In this document: positions 43,822 through 52,483 of the stretch, piece by piece | Numbering within the stretch: position 1 is the stretch's first letter | How the letters are laid out: every line of letters begins with the position of its first letter | Assembly (NCBI GenBank): GCA_036734025.1 | Contig: DAIMZI010000001.1 | Coordinates: forward strand, 1 to 64,000 | Origin: DAIMZI01 sp036734025 | GTDB taxonomy: Bacteria; Pseudomonadota; Alphaproteobacteria; Rhizobiales; Rhodomicrobiaceae | DNA length: 64,000 bases | Direction of reading: 5' to 3' | The notes under the pieces: model-generated | The model's database searches: none | What the model was told of the DNA's origin: nothing | Seen by the model: only the letters and a program-made list of their open reading frames with translations | Program-made: the position numbers and the translations under genes

Positions 43822-45161
43822 GATGATCTTGCCTCGGATGCTTCAGCCGCCTCCCATGAAGCCGCCCAGTCGCGCAAGTCCACTGCGGTCTGGACAACAG
43901 TTTCAGACAACGCCGCGCGTGCGCGAACGCGCTTGTCCTGCGCCAGCACGCCCAGCACCTCGGCCAGTTCGGCCTCGATCTGGGCAGCTATGAGGCGCAG
44001 CACGAACGGGTGATGGGCTTCTGGATAGCCGGCGATGATCTCGCCGAGATATTTTTCATCAAGCGGGAGCAGCGCCATGATGTCACGCGCCTTGGCCGGC
44101 TTCACCCGGCTGTGCAACCACGGCTCCAGATGATAAGTGACGAAGCCGCGCGCCGCGACGACGAAGGCGGTCTTGTTCTGCAAGCCCGTTGCAAGCCTGT
44201 CGCGATCCGTGCCGCGCGGCAATTCGCGGAAGCGATGGCTCCAGGCGCTCAGCAGTCTGGTGATCTCGATCTCATGACGCGAGCGGATGGGCCGTTCCAG
44301 CATTGCCGTCGTCAGCTTGCGCACCGCGGCGATAGCCCGGCGGCGTTTGTCGGCGCGCGCAAGCGCCATCACCTCGGCGAAGCGGCGCTCGAACTCGCCC
44401 GCGCCGCTCAGGCTCCACATCTCCTCATCGGCGATTTCACCTTCTGCACCGAGCGCGCTCAGCGCCTGTGGCAACGAGACCAGCACAAAGTCATGAAACA
44501 TGCCCTTGGCCTCGTCGCGAATGCGTTCGGTGATCTTGTCACGGTCGATCTTGTCGCGCACGGAATCGGCATGGGTGACAACGAGTAGCCCGCGCGTGAA
44601 AAGACGCCGTGGCAGGCTGCGCCACAAACCGATTTCGCTGCGCTTCCATGCCTGAGTGGCCAGTGTGCACCAGATCGCCGCGTGCAGGTAGGAACTGGCG
44701 GACTGGCTTGGGGTCAGACCGCCTTGAGAGGGGTCGGAAACGCCCATCGTGTCGATGATCTCGTGATCGCGCAGGCGTGGAAACGGCACGCCGATCTCGG
44801 TCAGGGCAGGGCGCACGATAAGCTTGTTGAAAGCCGCGGTCGTCAGCCTGTGGCGCCCGCCATCCTCACCCAGCGCATAAAGCACCGGCTGGTCGGCATA
44901 GCGCAGCAGGGTGGATCCGCGGTCGCCCGTCTCGACGCTGGTCGGCAATGCCTTTCTTCGCATCAGCAGATTGGTCAGGGACGATTTTCCGGCGTTGAAT
45001 TCACCGAAAACACCGACCCGCGGCGGGCGCGTGAGAGAGGCTTCGATCCGCTCCAGCGCACGCATGGCGGCGGTGACGCGCGCGTTGGGCGCGGTTTCGC
45101 CCAGCGCTGCCCGGGCTTGCCGCAGACGGGCGCGCATATCTGCTTCCGGGGCACTTTGCAA
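43818..45161 (-). CDS. Dynamin-like GTPase, shorter partner
   Basis: A 447-residue GTPase with P-loop GEFNAGKSSL (residues 53-62), a switch II DTMG at 137-140 and G4-like VVTHADSV near 195. The rest is helical with basic patches and could bind membrane. The G3 and G4 motifs are looser than in classic dynamins, so GTP handling may differ from its neighbour. It follows the larger GTPase by 9 bp and overlaps the ABC exporter by 4 bp, which suggests a tight operon. Bacterial dynamins often work in adjacent pairs. Confidence 0.82.
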   Translation of the reverse strand: MQSAPEADMRARLRQARAALGETAPNARVTAAMRALERIEASLTRPPRVGVFGEFNAGKSSLTNLLMRRKALPTSVETGDRGSTLLRYADQPVLYALGEDGGRHRLTTAAFNKLIVRPALTEIGVPFPRLRDHEIIDTMGVSDPSQGGLTPSQSASSYLHAAIWCTLATQAWKRSEIGLWRSLPRRLFTRGLLVVTHADSVRDKIDRDKITERIRDEAKGMFHDFVLVSLPQALSALGAEGEIADEEMWSLSGAGEFERRFAEVMALARADKRRRAIAAVRKLTTAMLERPIRSRHEIEITRLLSAWSHRFRELPRGTDRDRLATGLQNKTAFVVAARGFVTYHLEPWLHSRVKPAKARDIMALLPLDEKYLGEIIAGYPEAHHPFVLRLIAAQIEAELAEVLGVLAQDKRVRARAALSETVVQTAVDLRDWAASWEAAEASEARSS

Positions 45162-45170
45162 GATCGGTCC

Positions 45171-47297
45171 TTATGACTTTGCCGGGCCATCCAGCAAGGC
45201 GGTGGCCTCGGCATGCAGTCGTGCTGCATCCTCGGCCAGCCGTTCGCATGCCGCGGCACGGCTTGCAGCGTCATTGCCCTGAGAGCCTATAGATTTGCCG
45301 GCTTTCGATTGCAAGACCATGTTGAGCGCTTCGAGCGTCTCGTGAAGCATGATCCGGTAGCGCCGCACTTTGCCGGAAATGTCGCGCTCCAGCGTACGCC
45401 TGGTCGTGCTGATCAGCTCATCGGCCAATTCCATGAATTCGGCTTCGATGAGCGCGCCGAGTTCGGCTGCGGCGGTGCGCGGGTCGCGGCTGTGCTGGGC
45501 CCAGGCATAGCTGCGGGGCTCATCGAGATCGAGCGCCACCGCCTGAGCAAGCGCTGACAGCGAGGGCATTGGCGGAGGCTTGGGGTGAGCCCCCAGGCTC
45601 AGTTCACCCTCCAGATCGGGTAACGCGCCTGCAAATCTGCGGCTAAGCTTTGTCAGCGCATCTTCCTCGAAGGCGCGCAACTGCTCGGCCGCAGGTTGAA
45701 AGGCGCTCATGAACCGTCCGGCAAGACGGTGGCGCAGCCCTATCGTGTCGATGCGCGGCATGGCGATGCGTTCACCGCCGCGGATCTGTCTTTCGATCGT
45801 GTCGCGCTCTGCGCGTGCAATGCTGCGTACGGCATCCTTGGTCGCGGTGGCGATCGTGTCGCCACACTTTTGACCAAGGGCGAGAAAGTCTTTCTCGAAA
45901 GAGCGGAAATCTTCGGCCAGCCGCCGCGCCTGGGCGGCGAAATGACCTTGCAGCGAAGCTTCGCCCGCGCCATCCGGCCAGCCCGGAGAGGGTTGATCGG
46001 GTCGGTTGCCGGCGGCATAGCGCGCCAGTACGGCGGCATTGGCCGAAAGCGTGGCGAGGATACTGGCGGTCTCTACCGTCTTTTGCGCGGCCGCTGAGCG
46101 CAGCATGACCTCGCCGATCAGCGCATTGAGATCGGCTATGCCCGAAGCCTGATACAGTATTTCGCTCAGCCGGGCGTCTGCGGTCTCGTCGTTGGGACGC
46201 AGCCGGCTGATGTCATCGCCGCTGGCAATGCCCTTTTGCTCGGCATAGGCGGCAAATGCCGGGTTGAGAGTGCCGTCGAGATAGGCGTTTGCCGGCAGGA
46301 TCGAATTGAGGCCCCATTTGGCGCTGCCAGCGACAAGGGGGATCTCGGCGCCGGAAAATTCCCGCTGCAGGATAGCGCGCACACGCTGAAGCGCAACCTG
46401 GGAGTCGCGCACTGGATCGCCCAGCGTATCGGTCCGGTTCAAGAACATGATGATCCTGTCGGACTGGACCCCCTGAAGCAGGCGCAAGAGATTCAGATCG
46501 GCATTGGACAAAGGCTGCTGGGCGGTCACCACCACGACATAGATGTCGGCGCTTTCGAGATTGGACAGGGTGATCTCGTCGCGCACCAGAAACGGGTCAT
46601 TCGTGCCCGGCGTGTCAATGAGCACCGTGGGAAAGCCGAACGGATTGTACTTCAGGAACAAATCGGCGCTCTTGGTGATGTCGGAATAATGTGGCCCGGC
46701 GCTGGACTGGCCTGGGCCGCCGGCTGTCACATAGCGCTCCAGCACATCCGGGGTCACCGAGGAGAACAGGTGGTGCTTGCCGAGCATCTCGGGGAAATGC
46801 TCGCCTAGCCGCGACTTAGCCTTGCTCTCGATCTCGGCGAGTTGTTCATGAATCCGGGCGCTGTCAAAACCGGGTTCCAGACGCTCGGCAATCTCGCGCA
46901 GCCGTCCGCCACCGGTGATGTGCTGCCATTCCTCCTCGCTGAAGAACTCGAACGAAGCCGAATCCTCGACATCGGGCTTGCCGAAATGGATCTTGGTGAC
47001 AACGGCGGTCCATGGATTGACATCGGTCGGGAGAAGATTGGGTTTGCGCGACAAGGCATTGATGAACGAGCTCTTGCCGGCCTTCACCTGACCGACGACG
47101 GCAATGCGGCAGCTCTGGTTGCGCAGGTCGACGCCCATCTGAGTGACGAGGCTGCGCAACTGGCCGTTGAGATGCTCGCCGAGTGCGCGCGTGCAGGCTT
47201 CGACATCTTGCGCCAGGTTGAGCAATTGCGCGCCGGCCTCTCCTGCTTGCGCGGTCATGCCTTTCGCGATGTCGTTGGTTTCGGCCTGTGCTGTCAT
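45171..47297 (-). CDS. Dynamin-like GTPase, larger partner
   Basis: A 708-residue dynamin-superfamily protein. G1 GQVKAGKSSF is at residues 69-78, G3 DTPG at 228-231 and G4 NRTD at 287-290. The C-terminal 300 residues are helical (stalk) with an Arg-rich stretch (ELISTTRRTLERDISGKVRR). In bacteria this architecture remodels or repairs membranes and is also seen in some phage-defence systems. It starts with MTAQAETNDI at 47297. A 250-bp stretch separates it from the unknown gene upstream, so an own promoter is possible. Confidence 0.85.
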   Translation of the reverse strand: MTAQAETNDIAKGMTAQAGEAGAQLLNLAQDVEACTRALGEHLNGQLRSLVTQMGVDLRNQSCRIAVVGQVKAGKSSFINALSRKPNLLPTDVNPWTAVVTKIHFGKPDVEDSASFEFFSEEEWQHITGGGRLREIAERLEPGFDSARIHEQLAEIESKAKSRLGEHFPEMLGKHHLFSSVTPDVLERYVTAGGPGQSSAGPHYSDITKSADLFLKYNPFGFPTVLIDTPGTNDPFLVRDEITLSNLESADIYVVVVTAQQPLSNADLNLLRLLQGVQSDRIIMFLNRTDTLGDPVRDSQVALQRVRAILQREFSGAEIPLVAGSAKWGLNSILPANAYLDGTLNPAFAAYAEQKGIASGDDISRLRPNDETADARLSEILYQASGIADLNALIGEVMLRSAAAQKTVETASILATLSANAAVLARYAAGNRPDQPSPGWPDGAGEASLQGHFAAQARRLAEDFRSFEKDFLALGQKCGDTIATATKDAVRSIARAERDTIERQIRGGERIAMPRIDTIGLRHRLAGRFMSAFQPAAEQLRAFEEDALTKLSRRFAGALPDLEGELSLGAHPKPPPMPSLSALAQAVALDLDEPRSYAWAQHSRDPRTAAAELGALIEAEFMELADELISTTRRTLERDISGKVRRYRIMLHETLEALNMVLQSKAGKSIGSQGNDAASRAAACERLAEDAARLHAEATALLDGPAKS

Positions 47298-47547
47298 CGA
47301 TGTTCTTGATGTTGTGCTGTCAAAAAGTCACGAGCGAGCGCATCGCTGCCTCTGCCATGCCAGCCCGGCGCGCTGAGTGTTTCTTCCGCCCTTCGATACC
47401 ATTTCAGGTGCCGTGCCGCACCGCCTTTGCCAGCATCAGGTGGCGACGCTTTGCATTTAGCTTGCGGCGCGTGTGGTTGGCCATGATATCCGGTTTCCTC
47501 ATCACTGCGGCAGTTCAGCATGCCGTACCTGTCTCCATGCGCCAGTC

Positions 47548-48453
47548 TCACGGCGCACCCTCTTGCGCGGAAGCCGCTTCGGGCTCCACCGAAGGCTCGA
47601 TTGCGCCCGTGGCGGCGTCGGCCTCTACCTCGGCCGGCCAGAGCGCCTCGATCTCGCGCCATTGCTCCTTCCTGACGCGCAGATAAGCGAGATGCGTGCT
47701 GTCTGCTGCCACCCCCCACATCTTGTCGCTGCCATCATCGGCCAGTTGACCGAGGATCGGGAATTGGCTCGGGAATTCACCAGCCTCGCTGGTCTCAAGC
47801 CACGTGCGATAGGAGCGCGCGGCGGCGGCGGCTGCACGAAGTTCGGCGATGGTATCTCCGCCGCCAAGCTCATCGACAATCCAGCCGTCGCCGTCGATGA
47901 GCCACGCCTGAGCAGCGTGAGACCTTGCGCGTTCATAAAAGATGGCGAGCGCGCCGGTCGCCGGCTTGGCGCTCAGCGTTCGCGCCGCGCGGTATATTTC
48001 CGGCGCGGCAATGGTGAAGTCGGCCGAAATGTCATTTGCCTGCACGGCAGCGAAACCGTGCAGAGGCTGCCCCTGCGCGCAGCAGCGCATCAGCGCACGG
48101 GCCGCGCAGGCGATCAACGCGCTACGGTGTTCGGCCAAAATACCGATCTGCTTGCGCACGCCTGCTCTGCGCTGGCTCAGGAGCTTGAAGGCAGCCGGGG
48201 CCTCGCTGCGCAAGATGAGATCTGTAGCGTACAGATCCCCGACGCGCGGCAGAAGCTGGACGGCCTGGTGTGACAAATCGAGATAGAGCGCTTCGCCCGC
48301 ACCATTGAGCACCATCGTGCGCGGCAGGACGGTGCGCTCGATCAGGCTGAGCGCATCGAGCAGCACGCTGGCATCGGACGATAGCTGCGCGCGCTGCGCC
48401 GGCGCGGCGGCAGCGATCATCTGGTCAAGCTGTTCATCAGTCCTTGAAGTCAA
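47548..48453 (-). CDS. Hypothetical protein upstream of the dynamin-like GTPases
   Basis: A 301-residue soluble protein with no recognised domain. The start is TTG at 48453, 7 bp after AAGGC; ATG 48420 is an alternative. The sequence is alanine-rich and helical, contains several cysteines (CAARALMRCC), and ends in an acidic Pro/Glu/Ala tail. It is on the same strand as the two GTPases and the exporter, so it is a candidate member of that operon. No function can be read from it. Confidence 0.65.
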   Translation of the reverse strand: MTSRTDEQLDQMIAAAAPAQRAQLSSDASVLLDALSLIERTVLPRTMVLNGAGEALYLDLSHQAVQLLPRVGDLYATDLILRSEAPAAFKLLSQRRAGVRKQIGILAEHRSALIACAARALMRCCAQGQPLHGFAAVQANDISADFTIAAPEIYRAARTLSAKPATGALAIFYERARSHAAQAWLIDGDGWIVDELGGGDTIAELRAAAAAARSYRTWLETSEAGEFPSQFPILGQLADDGSDKMWGVAADSTHLAYLRVRKEQWREIEALWPAEVEADAATGAIEPSVEPEAASAQEGAP

Positions 48454-48953
48454 TGATATTGCCTTGTCTTATCGGTGGGGCGGTCTGCGCTCTGATCATG
48501 CAGGATCGCAATCACGGTGAGCAGGGCAATGCGAACCTGAACGCTTTTACGTTACATTTAACCCGCTTGCGGACTCAAGTGCGATAAAAAGCCAGAATTT
48601 GGGCCTTATTAGAGCTTGACGCTGTTTTGCAACGGCATTATGTTCGCTCAAACTTTCACGGCAGGCAGTAGCTGTGCGTGCATTCATTCGCGCCACTTCT
48701 TGTAAGCTAAACGCTGTCGAAAGCAACCTGAGACGACCAGAACACAAGATTTCGCTCTTTGGAGTTGAAATCCTCTGTTTTCCCGTTGCCGGGCGCTATT
48801 GTAATTGGCGTGGGTCGCGCGTTTGCGTTTGATGCGTTACCCGATGTGCCGGCGGAGAATTGAATATTTCCGCTGTCGCCGAGCAATCAGGCCTTTCGGG
48901 GCGTTGAGAAATGAATTGCCGCGCTTTTTGAAAGCGCAAGAGTGGACCAGGAT
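48454..48953. other. Region upstream of rpsL, 500 bp without a recognised gene
   Basis: No coding sequence here is credible. The region should hold the str-operon promoter. A good sigma-70-like element is listed at 48616-48644. Nothing resembling rpoC or a tRNA gene precedes rpsL. Confidence 0.7.
48616..48644 (+). promoter_or_regulatory. Sigma-70-like promoter candidate for the str operon
   Basis: TTGACG at 48616-48621 and TATGTT at 48639-48644 are 17 bp apart. Transcription would start near 48652, about 300 bp before rpsL. The long leader could be regulatory, but no structure is clear. Confidence 0.5.
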
Positions 48954-49325
48954 ATGCCGACTATACAGCAATTGATCCGAAAGCCTCGCCGCGTGCCGGT
49001 TGAGCGCAACAAGGTTCCGGCCCTCGAAGCATGTCCGCAAAAGCGTGGCGTTTGCACGCGGGTCTACACGACAACGCCGAAGAAGCCGAACTCGGCGCTG
49101 CGCAAGGTGGCGCGCGTCCGGCTGACCAACGGCTTTGAGGTAACGAGCTACATTCCGGGTGAGGGGCACAATCTGCAGGAGCACTCCGTCGTGATGATTC
49201 GCGGCGGTCGTGTGAAGGACCTGCCGGGCGTGCGCTATCACACGATCCGTGGTGTGCTCGATACGCAGGGTGTCGTGAAACGCAAACAGCGCCGTTCGAA
49301 ATATGGCGCCAAGAGGCCGAAATGA
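48954..49325 (+). CDS. rpsL: 30S ribosomal protein S12
   Basis: A 123-residue protein starting MPTIQQLIRKPRR. It carries the conserved TTPKKPNSALRKVARV and the VKDLPGVRYHTIRG loop near the decoding site. It opens the str operon. Its stop overlaps the next gene start in ATGA, which couples it to a DUF4189 gene rather than directly to rpsG. The lysine at the streptomycin-resistance position is wild type in the visible PKKPNSALRK. Confidence 0.97.
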   Translation: MPTIQQLIRKPRRVPVERNKVPALEACPQKRGVCTRVYTTTPKKPNSALRKVARVRLTNGFEVTSYIPGEGHNLQEHSVVMIRGGRVKDLPGVRYHTIRGVLDTQGVVKRKQRRSKYGAKRPK

Positions 49326-49711
49326 TTCACTCGATCAAAGCATTTATTCTTGTTGTTCTGGCGGTTTTCCTCACTTTTGCAGCAGGTGCCGTGAGCGGTT
49401 CGGCTCAGGCACAGGGTTATGGCGCTATCGCCTTCTCGCAGGACAGTGGCGCATATGGCTATTCGTACAACTATCCCCAGCGCCAGCAGGCTGAGCGGCG
49501 TGCCATGCGTGAATGCCGTTCGCGCAGCGGTGGGTGTCAATTGATCGTCTGGTTCCGCAATGCCTGTGGTGCACTGGCCGTTGGCAATGGCAACGGCTAT
49601 GGATGGGCGTGGTCGGAAAGTCTGAGCCAGGCACGCCGGCGCGCAATGGCTGAGTGCCGGGCGCGCACCTCGGGATGTTCGCTGACCGTATCGACCTGTT
49701 CGGGTCGTTAA
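49322..49711 (+). CDS. Secreted DUF4189 protein inserted in the str operon
   Basis: A 129-residue protein with a signal peptide (AFILVVLAVFLTFAAGAVSGSAQA) and a DUF4189 domain with six cysteines (ECRSRSGGC, NACGALA, ECRARTSGC, STCSGR), probably forming disulfides in the periplasm. Its ATG overlaps the rpsL stop, so it is translated at the end of S12. Function unknown. A periplasmic protein in this ribosomal operon is unusual. GC and codon use look like the neighbours. Confidence 0.88.
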   Translation: MIHSIKAFILVVLAVFLTFAAGAVSGSAQAQGYGAIAFSQDSGAYGYSYNYPQRQQAERRAMRECRSRSGGCQLIVWFRNACGALAVGNGNGYGWAWSESLSQARRRAMAECRARTSGCSLTVSTCSGR

Positions 49712-49746
49712 GGCTGGCTGGACTTGAATTATCGATACTGAATGTG

Positions 49747-49787
49747 GCGGATGCCGTTACGCCCTCAAGGGTGGGATTGGCATCCGC
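49747..49787 (+). promoter_or_regulatory. Strong stem-loop before rpsG, candidate S7 site
   Basis: GCGGATGCC (49747-49755) pairs with GGCATCCGC (49779-49787). An inner CCC-TCAA-GGG hairpin sits within. E. coli S7 represses its operon by binding the rpsL-rpsG intercistronic RNA, so this may serve a like role. No T-run follows, so it is not an obvious terminator. Confidence 0.5.
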
Positions 49788-49824
49788 TGACAGTTTGAGC
49801 GGAAGCTGAAAAGGTTTTTGGAAC

Positions 49825-50295
49825 ATGTCGCGGCGGCACAGAGCGGAAAAGCGAGAGGTCATCCCCGACGCCAGATTTGGCGACGAGGTGCTCACCAAGT
49901 TCATGAACAGCCTGATGGTCGACGGCAAGAAATCCGTCGCCGAGCGGATCGTCTATGGCGCCTTGGGGCGCATCGAGGACAAGGCCAAGCGTGATCCGGT
50001 ACAGATGTTCCATGAGGCGCTCGACAATGTGAAGCCTTCGGTCGAGGTGCGCTCGCGCCGTGTTGGCGGGGCGACCTATCAGGTGCCTGTTGAGGTGCGC
50101 CCCGAGCGGCGCCAGGCGCTGGCGATCCGCTGGCTGATCACGGCCGCGCGCGGCCGCAATGAGAATACGATGGAGGAGCGCCTGTCAGGCGAGCTCCTCG
50201 ATGCTGCGAACAATCGCGGCACGGCGGTGAAGAAGCGCGAGGACACGCATCGGATGGCCGAAGCGAACCGTGCCTTCTCGCACTACCGCTGGTAG
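49825..50295 (+). CDS. rpsG: 30S ribosomal protein S7
   Basis: A 156-residue S7 starting MSRRHRAEKREVIPDARF, with the RNA-binding LMVDGKKSVAERIVYGAL and GGATYQVPVEVRPERRQALA segments. It nucleates the 30S head. Normal length. It follows a strong intercistronic stem-loop and precedes fusA by 36 bp. Confidence 0.97.
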   Translation: MSRRHRAEKREVIPDARFGDEVLTKFMNSLMVDGKKSVAERIVYGALGRIEDKAKRDPVQMFHEALDNVKPSVEVRSRRVGGATYQVPVEVRPERRQALAIRWLITAARGRNENTMEERLSGELLDAANNRGTAVKKREDTHRMAEANRAFSHYRW

Positions 50296-50331
50296 CTAGG
50301 TGAAATTCGGAAAACATAGGGTCTTTTGATC

Positions 50332-52440
50332 ATGGCACGCCAGACACCGCTCGAGCATTACCGCAATATTGGGATCATGGCCCATATTGATGCCGGCAAG
50401 ACCACGACGACCGAGCGCATTCTGTATTACACGGGCAAGAGCCACAAGATCGGCGAAGTCCACGACGGCGCCGCCACGATGGACTGGATGGAACAGGAGC
50501 AGGAGCGTGGGATCACCATCACCTCGGCTGCGACCACCACCTTCTGGACCTTGCGCGACGTTGAGGGGGCAGAACTTGGTCCGCAGCACCGGGTGAACAT
50601 CATCGACACTCCCGGCCACGTCGATTTCACCATCGAGGTGGAGCGCTCCCTGCGCGTGCTTGACGGTGCGATCGCGCTGCTCGATGCCAATGCGGGCGTG
50701 GAGCCCCAGACCGAGACGGTCTGGCGCCAGGCTGACAAGTACAAGGTGCCACGGATGGTGTTCGTCAACAAGATGGACAAGACCGGTGCCGACTTCTACC
50801 GCTCGGTGAGCATGATCAAGGATCGTCTCGGCGCCACAGCGCTGGTCATCCAGTTGCCGATCGGCGCGGAAAACGAATTTGTCGGCATCATTGATCTGAT
50901 CGAGATGAAGGCCGTGATCTGGGAAGAAGAGACCCTCGGCGCGAAGTTTCGCGAAGAGGAGATCCCGGCCGACCTCATGGACCGCGCCACCGAGTACCGT
51001 GAAAAGCTCATCGAGACGGCTGTCGAAGTCGATGAGGCGGCAATGGAGGCCTATCTGGAAGGTTCCGAGCCGGATGTCGAGCAGCTTCGCGCGCTCATCC
51101 GCAAGGGCACCTGCGATGTGAGCTTCTTCCCGATCCTGTGCGGCTCGGCCTTCAAGAACAAGGGCGTGCAGCCGCTGCTCGACGCCGTCATCCATTATCT
51201 GCCCTCACCGCTCGATGTGAAGGCGATCCGCGGCGTGGATTTCAAGACCGGCGAGGAGATCGTGCGCAAGTCCTCCGATGCCGAGCCGTTGTCGATGCTG
51301 GCCTTCAAGATCATGAACGACCCGTTCGTCGGTTCGCTGACCTTTTGCCGCGTCTATTCGGGCAAGCTGGAGACCGGTGTGCAGTTGCTGAACACGGTCA
51401 AGGAAAAGAAGGAGCGCATCGGACGCATGCTGCTGATGCATTCCAACAGCCGCGAAGACATCAAGGAAGCGTTTGCCGGCGATATTGTCGCGATCGCCAG
51501 TCTCAAGGATACGACGACGGGCGACACATTGTGTGATCCGGCCCATGCGGTGATCCTCGAGCGGATGGAGTTTCCCGAGCCGGTCATCGAAGTGGCCGTG
51601 GAGCCCAAGACCAAGGGCGATCAGGAAAAGCTGGGCATGGCGCTCAACCGTCTGGCGCAGGAAGACCCCTCGTTCCGCGTCTCGACCGACCATGAGTCCG
51701 GTCAGACGCTGATCAAGGGCATGGGCGAGTTGCATCTCGACATCATCGTCGATCGGCTGCGTCGCGAATTCAAGGTGGACGCCAATGTCGGTGCGCCGCA
51801 GGTTGCCTATCGCGAGACGATCACCCAGGCGGCTGATGTGGATTACACCCATAAGAAGCAGACCGGCGGTTCGGGCCAGTTCGCGCGCATCAAGATGACG
51901 CTTCAGCCCGGCGAGCCTGGCTCGGGTTTCGTATTCGAGAGCAAGGTCGTTGGCGGCAACATCCCCAAGGAATATATTCCCGGCATCGAGAAAGGTGTCG
52001 AGAGCGTGCTCAACAATGGTGTGTTGGCCGGCTTCCCGATCCTCGATGTGCACGTCACTATCAATGACGGCGCCTATCACGAGGTGGACTCAAGCGTCAT
52101 GGCGTTCGAGATCGCCGGGCGCGCCGCCTTCCGCGAGGCCGCCCAGAAGGCCAGGCCGAAGCTGCTGGAGCCGATCATGAAGGTCGAGGTCGTCACCCCA
52201 GAGGATTATGTCGGTGGCATCATCGGCGATCTGACCAGCCGGCGCGGCCAGGTGCAGGGCCAGGAAATGCGCGGCAATGCCACCGTGGTCAACGCCATGG
52301 TGCCGCTGGCCAACATGTTCGGCTATGTCAACACGCTGCGCTCGATGAGCCAGGGCCGCGCCCAGTTCACGATGCAGTTCGATCATTATTCGCAAGTGCC
52401 TCAGGCTGTTGCCGAAGAGGTTCAGGCGAAGTTCGGTTAG
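50332..52440 (+). CDS. fusA: Elongation factor G
   Basis: A 702-residue GTPase that drives translocation. G1 AHIDAGKTTTTER is at residues 17-29, followed by the switch motif ERGITITSAAT, DTPGHVDFT and VNKMDKTGAD. The C-terminal domains IV and V end YVNTLRSMSQGRAQFTMQF. The ATG at 50332 was chosen, as an upstream ATA/ATG extension adds only MI. It lacks a strong ribosome-binding site, so coupling to rpsG may help. Confidence 0.97.
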   Translation: MARQTPLEHYRNIGIMAHIDAGKTTTTERILYYTGKSHKIGEVHDGAATMDWMEQEQERGITITSAATTTFWTLRDVEGAELGPQHRVNIIDTPGHVDFTIEVERSLRVLDGAIALLDANAGVEPQTETVWRQADKYKVPRMVFVNKMDKTGADFYRSVSMIKDRLGATALVIQLPIGAENEFVGIIDLIEMKAVIWEEETLGAKFREEEIPADLMDRATEYREKLIETAVEVDEAAMEAYLEGSEPDVEQLRALIRKGTCDVSFFPILCGSAFKNKGVQPLLDAVIHYLPSPLDVKAIRGVDFKTGEEIVRKSSDAEPLSMLAFKIMNDPFVGSLTFCRVYSGKLETGVQLLNTVKEKKERIGRMLLMHSNSREDIKEAFAGDIVAIASLKDTTTGDTLCDPAHAVILERMEFPEPVIEVAVEPKTKGDQEKLGMALNRLAQEDPSFRVSTDHESGQTLIKGMGELHLDIIVDRLRREFKVDANVGAPQVAYRETITQAADVDYTHKKQTGGSGQFARIKMTLQPGEPGSGFVFESKVVGGNIPKEYIPGIEKGVESVLNNGVLAGFPILDVHVTINDGAYHEVDSSVMAFEIAGRAAFREAAQKARPKLLEPIMKVEVVTPEDYVGGIIGDLTSRRGQVQGQEMRGNATVVNAMVPLANMFGYVNTLRSMSQGRAQFTMQFDHYSQVPQAVAEEVQAKFG

Positions 52441-52483
52441 TTGGGTTCAAGAGCGTAAAGCAGAGGAAGAGACGGAGAGCCAG

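Noticed and set aside
50296..51195. Minus-strand 299-residue frame
   Set aside because: Shadow of fusA, which is unmistakable on the plus strand. Similar shadows of tuf and rplC were also dropped.
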